Shown here: positions 55,547 to 64,000 of the stretch, piece by piece
Layout of the letters: the number at the start of each line of letters is the position of its first letter
Position numbering within the stretch: the first letter of the stretch is position 1
Source of the DNA: UBA668 sp039796575
Lineage (GTDB): Bacteria > Actinomycetota > Acidimicrobiia > Acidimicrobiales > Ilumatobacteraceae
DNA: 64,000 nucleotides
Reading direction: 5' to 3'
NCBI GenBank assembly: GCA_039796575.1
Contig: JBDKJP010000053.1
Location: 1 to 64,000, forward strand
The notes under the pieces: model-generated
The model's database searches: none
What the model was told of the DNA's origin: nothing
What the model saw: only the letters and a program-made list of their open reading frames with translations
Program-made: the position numbers and the translations under genes

Positions 55547-56584
55547 CTACCAGCGGTTGCGGGCTTCCTCGGCGAAGCCGCGGATGCCGTCGATCGTGAC
55601 GGGCACGCCGTCGTCACCGACCACGCGCCCGCTCCAGGTGCCGAAGCACTGGTGCACTTCCATCTTCAACACCTTCAGGTCGGTCACGTCGTACCGGTCG
55701 AAGGTGGGGGTGAGCGTGACGTCGACCTGGTCGCTGCCCGGTGTGCGCACCCGCCACGGCGCCGTCGGGTTCGACCAGTCGTACGTCCACTCCAGCTCGT
55801 CGCTCAGCTTCGTGAGCCGGCCGTCGATGCACAGCGCGTTCTCGGTGGCGCCGGTGCCCTCGGTCCACTTGCCGCCGAACTGCAGGCCCACGAGGCGGCC
55901 GTCCGTGGCGTGGCCCGACGCCGACGCCCAGTTCCAGCGGTTCGAGTACGGCCACACGCCGCGACCGAGGTCCTGCACGCCCCACGCATCGTGCGTGGCG
56001 TCGATGGTCCACGACTGCTCGCCGACGCGCACCGAACCGACCGCGGGGCGGGTGTTCTGCTTCGAAGTGAACTGGAACTGGCGGTCGCTCCACGGGATGA
56101 GCACGTTGAGGCTCTCGTGGCCGGCCGGCTTGGCGATCTCGACGTCGATGTCGATCTCGCCCGGCCACGCGGTGGACCCGGACTCGGTGGACCGGATGAC
56201 GATGCGCGTGATGCCGGGGGTCTCCTCGATGCGCAGTTGGAACTTGTCGTCGGCGTACGAGACGCTGCCGGTGCACACCTGCTCGGGCAACGAGTAGCCC
56301 TTCGCGAACGGGGTGAGCACACCGGCGGTGGCCTGGCGGCCGGTGGCGTGCTCCATCACCCACACGTTGGCGAGGCCCGCGTAGTCGACGTCGGCGTAGA
56401 CGAGGCCGATGACGATCTCGTCGGTGATGACGGCCCAGTAGTCCCAGCGCTTCTTGCGGCCACGGCGACCACGCAGGTTGGCGCGCAGCATCGGCTGACG
56501 CGACCAGCCGCGGGCAGCGGGGTTGAGACGACCCTTCGCGTCACACAGGTCGACGGGCTCGGTGATCTCGCGCTCGACGGCCAT
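55547..56584 (-). CDS. DUF2804 protein
   Basis: 345 aa. EREITEPVDLCDAKGRLNPA then ARGWSRQP at the N-terminus and WNWASASGHATDGRLVGLQF in the middle mark the family; all-beta, possibly lipocalin-like. Function unknown. Starts 5 nt after the lysS stop. Confidence 0.88.
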   Translation of the reverse strand: MAVEREITEPVDLCDAKGRLNPAARGWSRQPMLRANLRGRRGRKKRWDYWAVITDEIVIGLVYADVDYAGLANVWVMEHATGRQATAGVLTPFAKGYSLPEQVCTGSVSYADDKFQLRIEETPGITRIVIRSTESGSTAWPGEIDIDVEIAKPAGHESLNVLIPWSDRQFQFTSKQNTRPAVGSVRVGEQSWTIDATHDAWGVQDLGRGVWPYSNRWNWASASGHATDGRLVGLQFGGKWTEGTGATENALCIDGRLTKLSDELEWTYDWSNPTAPWRVRTPGSDQVDVTLTPTFDRYDVTDLKVLKMEVHQCFGTWSGRVVGDDGVPVTIDGIRGFAEEARNRW

Positions 56585-56589
56585 GACGT

Positions 56590-58125
56590 TCAGAACACCT
56601 CGGGACGGAGGGTGGGGAAGAGGATGACCTCCTTGATGGAGTTCACCCCCGCGATGAGCATGGCCACACGGTCCATGCCGATGCCGAGGCCACCGGTCGG
56701 CGGCAGGCCGTACTCGAGGGCACGCAGGTAGTCCTCGTCGACCGAGCCGCGTTCGGCGTCGCCTGCGTCCTTCGCCGCCTGCTCCTCCTCGAAGCGCAGG
56801 CGCTGCTCAACCGGATCGTTGAGCTCGGAGTAGCCGTTGGCCAGCTCGCGTGCACCGACGAACAGCTCGAACCGCTCGGTGAGGAACGGGTCGTTGCGGT
56901 CGACGCGCGCGAGCGGCGAGATCTCGACCGGGTGCCCGGTGACGAACGTGGGCGCGATGAGCGTGTGCTCGGCGGCGTGCTCGAACAGCTCCTCGATGAT
57001 CTTGCCCGAGCCCCAGCGCGGGTGCACCGACACGCCGTGCTTCGCGGCGAGCGCTCGCAGGTCGTCGACCGGCTGCGACGGGTGCACGGCCACGCCGGTG
57101 GCTTCCTGGACGAGGTCGATCATGCGCGCCCGCCGCCAGGGCTGTGCGAGGTCGATCTCCTCGGTGCCGCCGTCGGGGCGGAACACCGTGACCACCGACG
57201 TGCCGGTGGCGTCGATGGCCGCCTGCGTGATGAGCGTCTCGGTGATCTCGATCACGTCCTCGACGTCGGCGAACGCCTGGTAGAGCTCCATCATCGTGAA
57301 CTCGGGGTTGTGCCGGGTGCTGATGCCCTCGTTGCGGAAGATGCGCCCGATCTCGAACACGCGCTCCATTCCGCCCACGATGAGCCGCTTGAGGTGCAGC
57401 TCGAGCGCGATGCGCAGGTACAGCTGCATGTCGAGCGTGTTGTGGTGCGTGATGAACGGTCGTGCATGCGCACCGCCGGCCTCCACGTGCAGCACCGGGG
57501 TCTCGACCTCGATGTAGCCGCGGCCGTGGAGCGTGCGCCGGAAGCTGGCGATCACCTCGTGGCGGACGCGGAAGTTGCGCCGGGCGTCGTCGTTGACGAT
57601 GAGGTCGGCGTAGCGCTGGCGGAACCGGGTGTCGGTGTCGGTGAGGCCGTGCCACTTGTCGGGCATCGGCCGGATCGACTTCGACAGCAGCTCGAGCCGT
57701 TCCACCTTCACGCTCAGCTCGCCCTTGCGGGTCGTCATGACGGTGCCGTGCACGCCCACCCAGTCGCCGAGGTCGAGGTCCTTGATGGCCTCGAACGCCT
57801 CGTCGCCGACGACCGCCTTGCTGATGAACAGCTGCACGTCGTCGTCGCGGTCGCGCATGGTAGCGAACACGAGCTTGCCCGAGTCGCGCAGCAACATCAC
57901 CCGTCCGGCCACCGCCACCTGGTGCTCGGTCTCGGTACCGGCCTCGAGCTCGCCGAACTGGCGGCGCAGCTCGTGGAGGGTGACCGTGCGGTCGAAGCGG
58001 TACGGGTACGGGTTGGTGCCCTGGTCACGCAGGTCGTCGAGCTTCTGCAGCCGCTTCGCCTTCTCCGCCACCAGACCCGAGCCGGTGTGGATGTCGTCGG
58101 TGGGGGGAAGATCGTCGCTGCTCAC
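56590..58125 (-). CDS. lysS: lysyl-tRNA synthetase, class II
   Basis: 511 aa. N-terminal OB fold (VAVAGRVMLLRDSGKLVFAT) for the anticodon; catalytic core with class II motif 2 (RIFRNEGISTRHNPEFTMME) and motif 3 (GLGIGMDRVAMLIAG). Charges tRNA-Lys. GTG 58125 with AAGGGA close upstream and TACCGT 9 nt before; an in-frame ATG at 58170 is less likely. Co-transcribed with DUF2804 and dapD, a lysine-linked pairing. Confidence 0.94.
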   Translation of the reverse strand: MSSDDLPPTDDIHTGSGLVAEKAKRLQKLDDLRDQGTNPYPYRFDRTVTLHELRRQFGELEAGTETEHQVAVAGRVMLLRDSGKLVFATMRDRDDDVQLFISKAVVGDEAFEAIKDLDLGDWVGVHGTVMTTRKGELSVKVERLELLSKSIRPMPDKWHGLTDTDTRFRQRYADLIVNDDARRNFRVRHEVIASFRRTLHGRGYIEVETPVLHVEAGGAHARPFITHHNTLDMQLYLRIALELHLKRLIVGGMERVFEIGRIFRNEGISTRHNPEFTMMELYQAFADVEDVIEITETLITQAAIDATGTSVVTVFRPDGGTEEIDLAQPWRRARMIDLVQEATGVAVHPSQPVDDLRALAAKHGVSVHPRWGSGKIIEELFEHAAEHTLIAPTFVTGHPVEISPLARVDRNDPFLTERFELFVGARELANGYSELNDPVEQRLRFEEEQAAKDAGDAERGSVDEDYLRALEYGLPPTGGLGIGMDRVAMLIAGVNSIKEVILFPTLRPEVF

Positions 58126-58193
58126 AGTCCCTTGACGGTAGTGGTTCGGCCCCGCCTTTCCCCGTTCCATTGATGCCGGTACCCTGAACGACC

Positions 58194-59591
58194 ATGCCGT
58201 CGCGACGTCGATACGGAGGCCTGGGGGTGCTGCTGGCCGGGTTGGTGCTGGCCACCAGCCTGCCCACCGACGCCGCGCTGCCCATCGACACCGTCGACGA
58301 CGTGGCCACGGCCACCGCGGTCGCTGCGCCGCTCGAGCTGCCGTACGCCGCCGTGTCGGTGTTCCAGACCGGTGAGCTCACGGCCGGCATCCGCGACGCG
58401 GCGCTCGCCGCAGCGCGCGACGTGAACGCCCCCGCAGTAGTGGGTCGCGGGTTCACCGCGCTGCTCACGTCGGTGCGGCGTGGCGGCGGCATCGTGCAGG
58501 CGTCGTCGGGCGCCGGCTGGGCGTTCCCCATGGCCGTCACCGCCCTGCCGCTCGAGGCCATCGGCGGCGTGATGGGTCGCGACGTGGCCGGTGTCATCGC
58601 GCAGGGCAAGATCGTCATGGGCGCCACCTCGGCCGCCATCCGCGGCGCGCAGGTCGGCGACCTCGTGTACCTCGTGGGGGCGCCGGGGCCGTTCACCATC
58701 GGCCGCATCGGCAGCGACAGCGAGGTCGGCGGCACCGAGATCGTGATGAGCGTCGAGCAGGCCAACCTCCTCGGCGCCACCATCCCCACCCGTGTGCTCA
58801 TCTACGGCCAGTTCGACCGGGCCCGCCTCACCTCCGCCCTGTACAGCCGCGGCCTGTGCACCGCACCCACCGGGCCGGTGTGCATCACCAACCCGGCGCT
58901 GAAGGCGAAGGTGCGCCGCTCGTGGGATCCGCGCGACCCCGACGGTCAGCTCACCATGGCCGAGACGAAGTACGTGATGGGCGAGTTCGACTTCAACTAC
59001 GCCAACCTCTCCACGTCCGGCTGGACGTCGATGGACGCCGCCTGGAAGGCCACGTACCTGCCGTCGCGCGACACGTACCCCACCGGCATCCGGGCGACCT
59101 GCAACATCCGCATGAAGGCCGACCTGCGCGCTGCGCTCACCGAGGTGGTCAACTCCGGTCTCGGTGGCGGCATCGACGCCGCCAATGCCAACGCCTACGG
59201 CGGCTGTGCCACCGGCTCGGTGCGGTTCGCTCGCATCACGCAGGCCCTCGGCTCGGTGTCGCGGCACTCGTGGGGGCAGCCGCTCGACACCAACACCACC
59301 ACGAACTGCCAGGGTTGCATCCCGAAGCTCGACTGCCGCATCGTGCGCATCTTCCGCAAGCACAACTTCGCGTGGGGCGGCAACTTCCTCACCCCCGACG
59401 GCATGCACCTCGAATGGGTGGGCGAGCGACGCGACCAGTGGTCGTACCCGTCGCGGTTCTGCAGCAACGTCGGGCCGTTCCTCGCCGCTCCCACCACCGA
59501 ATCGGTCGGTGGCAGCGCCGCGCCCGTCGTGCCCACCGAACGCGAGAAGTTGTTCGCCGAGGACGGGTTCATCGGTGACGAGCACGGCTGA
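58194..59591 (+). CDS. secreted M15-family peptidase-like protein
   Basis: 465 aa. Signal peptide 1-27. Residues about 340-425 carry the M15/VanY zinc site: SRHSWGQPLD (His, Asp) and TPDGMHLEWVG (His), with FAWGGNF between. It should cut peptide stems of cell-wall peptidoglycan. The 300 residues before it are beta-rich and unrecognised. Four cysteines around CQGCIPKLDC suggest disulfides. TACCCT lies 8 nt before the ATG. Confidence 0.83.
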   Translation: MPSRRRYGGLGVLLAGLVLATSLPTDAALPIDTVDDVATATAVAAPLELPYAAVSVFQTGELTAGIRDAALAAARDVNAPAVVGRGFTALLTSVRRGGGIVQASSGAGWAFPMAVTALPLEAIGGVMGRDVAGVIAQGKIVMGATSAAIRGAQVGDLVYLVGAPGPFTIGRIGSDSEVGGTEIVMSVEQANLLGATIPTRVLIYGQFDRARLTSALYSRGLCTAPTGPVCITNPALKAKVRRSWDPRDPDGQLTMAETKYVMGEFDFNYANLSTSGWTSMDAAWKATYLPSRDTYPTGIRATCNIRMKADLRAALTEVVNSGLGGGIDAANANAYGGCATGSVRFARITQALGSVSRHSWGQPLDTNTTTNCQGCIPKLDCRIVRIFRKHNFAWGGNFLTPDGMHLEWVGERRDQWSYPSRFCSNVGPFLAAPTTESVGGSAAPVVPTEREKLFAEDGFIGDEHG

Positions 59592-60438
59592 CGCGCTCGA
59601 ACCGGTGCGCCGGTGGGTGGGCGGCCAGATCCGTTCGCGCGTCGTGGGCGACGAGCCCGACGAGAAGGCCGCCGCCATCTTCGAGGCGCCCGGGCCGCGC
59701 TGGTTCGCCGACGACCGCGTCATCCGCCGCGTGCACGCCGACGCCTCGATGTTCGTCGGCGGTCTGCGCGCCCTGTTGCTGCAGTCGATGCACCCACTGG
59801 CGATGGCCGGCGTGGCGCAGCACTCCGACTACCGCAGCGACCCGTGGGGGCGGTTGCAGCGCACCGCCGACTTCCTGGCCGCCACCACGTTCGGCAACGT
59901 CGACACCGCCGAGGCGGCCGTCGCCCGAGTGCGCCAGGTGCACACACGGGTGCGTGGTCGCGCTGCCGACGGTCGCGCCTACTCGGCCAACGACCCGCAC
60001 CTGCTGCGGTGGGTGCACGTCTGCGAGGTCGACAGCTTCCTCGCCGCGTACCGCCGCTACGGCGCTGCCGACCTCACCGACACCGAGGCCGACCAGTACG
60101 TGGCCGACATGGCCCTGGTGGCCGAGGCGTGGGGCGTGAACCACGCACCGCGATCGGTGGCCGACCTGCGCGCCGAACTGAAGGACTTCCGCGACGAGTG
60201 CCGGGGCACCCCCGAGGCGCGTCAGGCCGCACGCTTCCTGTTGCTCGAGCCGCCGCTGCCGTTGGCCGCCCGCGGCCCGTACACGGTGCTGGCCGCGGCC
60301 GCCGTGTCGCTGCTGCCCGGCTGGACCCGGTGGCCGTTGCGCCTGCCGTACCTGCCGGTCAGCGAGACCGTGCTGGTGCGCCCCGCCGGCGCCGCGGTGA
60401 CCGGCCTCATCCGCTGGTCACTCACCGCCGCCGCATAG
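59575..60438 (+). CDS. DUF2236 (MpaB-like oxygenase family)
   Basis: 287 aa. LRALLLQSMHPLAMAGVAQH, SDYRSDPWGRLQRTADFLAA then TTFG, and HTRVRG…YSANDPHLLRWVH are DUF2236 words; the conserved His/Arg/Asp are thought to bind heme in relatives such as latex-clearing protein. Substrate unknown. The GTG start overlaps the peptidase gene by 17 nt in another frame. Confidence 0.88.
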   Translation: MTSTADALEPVRRWVGGQIRSRVVGDEPDEKAAAIFEAPGPRWFADDRVIRRVHADASMFVGGLRALLLQSMHPLAMAGVAQHSDYRSDPWGRLQRTADFLAATTFGNVDTAEAAVARVRQVHTRVRGRAADGRAYSANDPHLLRWVHVCEVDSFLAAYRRYGAADLTDTEADQYVADMALVAEAWGVNHAPRSVADLRAELKDFRDECRGTPEARQAARFLLLEPPLPLAARGPYTVLAAAAVSLLPGWTRWPLRLPYLPVSETVLVRPAGAAVTGLIRWSLTAAA

Positions 60439-60459
60439 GTGCGGGTAACCTCACCCACC

Positions 60460-61821
60460 GTGTCGACACGTTTCGTGATCATCGGTGGCGGGCCTGCGGG
60501 CAACACCGCTGCCACCCATGCCGCCCGGTTCGGAGCCGAGGTCACGCTCATCGAGCGCGACGTCATCGGTGGCGCCGCGCACCTGTGGGACTGCATCCCG
60601 TCGAAGACCATGATCGCCACGGGTGGCGCCATCGCGTTCACCCGTCGAATCGGCGGCATGGGCCTCGAGCAGCAGGAGGCCGAGGTCGACATCGAGGCCC
60701 TCACGGATCGCATCACCAACATCCAGGGCCGGTTGAAGGACAACACCACGCAGCTGCTCGAGAGCCAGGGCGTCACCATGCTCCGTGGCTCGGCGCGGCT
60801 GGTCGGCCCGCACGAGGTGGAGGTCACCACGGCGCAGGGCACGAAGGTCATCCCCGCCGACGCCGTGCTCATCGCCACCGGCACCAGCCCGCGCATCCCC
60901 GAGTGGTGCTCGCCCGACGGCGAGCGCATCCTCACCACCCGCGACTGCTACCCGCCGAAGATCTTCCCGAAGAGCATCACGGTCATCGGTTCGGGCGTCA
61001 CCGGTGTGGAGTTCGTCCACATGTTCTCCAGCTTCGGTGCCGAGGTCACGCTTGTGGTCAGTCGCCAGCAGGTGCTGCCGCAGAAGGACCCCGAGGTGGC
61101 GGCGGTGCTCGAGGACGACTTCCTCCGTCGTGGCGTGAAGCTGCTGAAGGGTGCCCGCGCCACCGCCATCGAGCGTGAGGGCGACGACGTGGTGGTGCGC
61201 TGCGACGACGGTCGCGTCGTGCGCAGCTCGCACGCCGTGCTCGCCATCGGTTCGGTGCCCAACACCGAGGGCCTCGGCCTCGACGCCGCCGGCGTGGAGA
61301 CCGACCGCGCCGGGTACGTCAACATCAACCGCCACTGCCAGAGCAACCAGCCGCACATCTACGCGGCGGGCGACGTCAGCGGCAAGCTGCCGCTCTCCAG
61401 CGTGGCGAGCATGCAGGGCCGCAAGGTGGCCGAGCACGTGATGGGTCTGCAGAAGATCGCCCACCGCCACCTCGACTACGACAAGGCGGCCAGCGCCATC
61501 TTCACCGAGCCCGAGATCGCCGACGTGGGCCTCGCCGAGGCCGACGCGTTCGCGGTCGGCCGCAAGATCCGCGTCACGAAGGTGCCGTTCTCGGCCACCC
61601 CGAAGGCGCTCATCAACAACGACTCGCGCGGCTTCGTGAAGATCATCTCCGACCCGGCCACGGGCGTCGTGCTCGGCGGTTCCATCGTCGGCCGCCACGC
61701 CGCCGAGCTCATCAGCGTCATCGCGCTCGCCGTCACCGCGAACCTGAAGGTCACCGACATCGTCGAGAGCCTCCTCGTGCACCCGGCACTCGCCGAGGCG
61801 CTGGCCGAAGCCGCCGAGTGA
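60460..61821 (+). CDS. LpdA-like NAD(P)H-quinone dehydrogenase
   Basis: 453 aa. Flavoprotein disulfide-reductase fold: FVIIGGGPAGNTAATHAARF (FAD), VIGSGVTGVEFVHMFSSFG (NAD(P)), YAAGDVSGKLPLSSVASMQG. The redox pair CxxxxC is broken: GGAAHLWDCIPSKT keeps only Cys45, with Ala at 40, as in the M. tuberculosis LpdA quinone reductase. So it is not a dihydrolipoamide dehydrogenase. GTG 60460 with TAACCT 8 nt upstream. Confidence 0.88.
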   Translation: MSTRFVIIGGGPAGNTAATHAARFGAEVTLIERDVIGGAAHLWDCIPSKTMIATGGAIAFTRRIGGMGLEQQEAEVDIEALTDRITNIQGRLKDNTTQLLESQGVTMLRGSARLVGPHEVEVTTAQGTKVIPADAVLIATGTSPRIPEWCSPDGERILTTRDCYPPKIFPKSITVIGSGVTGVEFVHMFSSFGAEVTLVVSRQQVLPQKDPEVAAVLEDDFLRRGVKLLKGARATAIEREGDDVVVRCDDGRVVRSSHAVLAIGSVPNTEGLGLDAAGVETDRAGYVNINRHCQSNQPHIYAAGDVSGKLPLSSVASMQGRKVAEHVMGLQKIAHRHLDYDKAASAIFTEPEIADVGLAEADAFAVGRKIRVTKVPFSATPKALINNDSRGFVKIISDPATGVVLGGSIVGRHAAELISVIALAVTANLKVTDIVESLLVHPALAEALAEAAE

Positions 61822-61834
61822 GCACGGCCCACTG

Positions 61835-62323
61835 ATGCAGCCCGACGAGCGCGTCGCGCCCGAGGTGCCGGCCGGGCTCGAGCTGGCGCCGTACGGGCTG
61901 CGCATCGGCGGTCTCGCGATCGACCAGATGGTGGCCGGGCTGCCGCCGTTCCTGGTGTTCCTCGCGCTCGGTTACACGCCCGACCAGATGCTCACCGGCA
62001 CGGTGGCGTTCTGGTTCAACGTGGTGTTCGTGTCGCTCGGCCTCGTCCACGAGACCATCGGCGTGTGGAAGTGGGGCCTCACCGTCGGCAAGTGGATCTG
62101 TCGGACGCGTGTGGTGCACGCCACCGACGGCGGCAGCGTGACGGCGTCGTCGGCGTTCATGCGCTCGCTCGTGCCGGCCGCGTTCGGCGTCGTGCCGGGC
62201 ATCGGGCAACTGCTCGGGCTGATGGTGTACCTGTGGGCGTTCATCGACCCCCGCCGCCAGGGCGTCCACGACAAGGCCGCCGGCACCCTCGTCGTCCTCC
62301 GCCCCCGCCTCCCGCGAACTTAA
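61835..62323 (+). CDS. RDD-family membrane protein
   Basis: 162 aa. Three to four membrane helices; YGLRIGGLAIDQMVAGLPPF replaces the usual RxxAxxxD opening, and DPRRQGVHDKAAGTLVV is the family ending. Function unclear. Its stop codon TAA is formed inside the family-2 palindrome. Confidence 0.85.
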   Translation: MQPDERVAPEVPAGLELAPYGLRIGGLAIDQMVAGLPPFLVFLALGYTPDQMLTGTVAFWFNVVFVSLGLVHETIGVWKWGLTVGKWICRTRVVHATDGGSVTASSAFMRSLVPAAFGVVPGIGQLLGLMVYLWAFIDPRRQGVHDKAAGTLVVLRPRLPRT

Positions 62324-62332
62324 GTTCGCGGG
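62311..62332. repeat. dispersed palindrome family 2, copy B
   Basis: CCCGCGAACTTAAGTTCGCGGG arms of 11 nt, perfect. Contains the 18-mer found at 26419. It supplies the last codons and stop of the RDD gene and lies 12 nt before the end of the convergent carboxylase gene. Confidence 0.75.
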
Positions 62333-62343
62333 GATGGTCCGGG

Positions 62344-64000
<1,657 letters not shown>

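Noticed and set aside
60460..61821. Dihydrolipoamide dehydrogenase
   Set aside because: The redox-active cysteine pair is broken (Ala40, Cys45), which points to the LpdA quinone-reductase type.

Overview
The window is GC-rich (roughly 70%), with third codon positions almost always G or C. It carries several actinobacterial hallmarks: F420/luciferase-like and Ddn-like proteins, DUF3039, DUF4031, the ImuA'-ImuB-DnaE2 mutasome, a carboxysuccinyl-type DapD, and an alpha-type methylmalonyl-CoA mutase. The mix suggests a free-living actinobacterium, possibly of the Acidimicrobiia; that placement is inference. No rRNA, tRNA, CRISPR array or transposase gene was seen. Genes are packed tightly and no gap exceeds 300 bases. 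About 26 genes have a TAnnnT hexamer 6-8 nt upstream of the start codon (occasionally 9-10), which points to widespread leaderless mRNAs and was used to choose starts. A smaller set has clear Shine-Dalgarno sequences.

Layout. 0.1-3.2 kb: acyl-CoA dehydrogenase and a PEP-utiliser mobile-domain protein (minus). 3.2-8.7 kb: an N-catabolic run of N-carbamoyl-D-amino-acid hydrolase, a fused xanthine-dehydrogenase-type molybdenum hydroxylase, an SsnA-like amidohydrolase, a GNAT and a Ddn-like protein. A shared palindrome with invariant core ACAAAATGT precedes two of these genes and an LLM oxidoreductase at 9.65 kb. 10.6-13 kb: CorA, an Nfu-N-like protein, and a B12-binding HTH regulator carrying the CarH-type Wx9EH signature. 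13-22.6 kb: SOS mutasome imuA'-imuB and dnaE2, each with its own SOS box. Between them lie an orphan response regulator, a Nudix-GNAT fusion and an ECF sigma/VOC pair. 22.7-25.4 kb: a metallo-beta-lactamase-fold gene and an EamA transporter, separated by a two-gene cassette flanked by an 82-bp direct duplication of their junction. 25.5-31.5 kb: small housekeeping and unknown genes, and an ArsC/Spx-like gene whose catalytic cysteine codon is TGA followed at once by a SECIS-like hairpin, so probably a selenoprotein.

31.6-35.2 kb: heterodimeric ABC exporter with one degenerate Walker B. 35.2-45.6 kb: YceI, leucyl aminopeptidase, sirtuin, rhodanese-MoeB fusion, transporter, aldolase-type enzyme, RidA, mutase large subunit and lipoproteins. 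45.6-53.3 kb (minus): a complete oleA-oleBC-oleD locus for long-chain olefins, preceded by nitroreductase, hydrolase and acyl-CoA ligase genes. 53.4-64 kb: Tag glycosylase, GNAT, dapD, DUF2804, lysS, a secreted M15 peptidase, DUF2236, an LpdA-like flavoprotein, an RDD protein and a biotin-carboxylase/BCCP subunit cut by the right edge.

Two families of dispersed palindromes sit just after stop codons: three copies of a long TTCTGGGCG…CGCCCAGAA element and two copies of CGCGAACTTAAGTTCGCG. Links between regions: the selenoprotein and the selenium-type hydroxylase would both need selenium supply. Mutase, acyl-CoA enzymes, biotin carboxylase and ole genes all handle acyl-CoA pools. The B12 regulator sits directly upstream of the mutasome.
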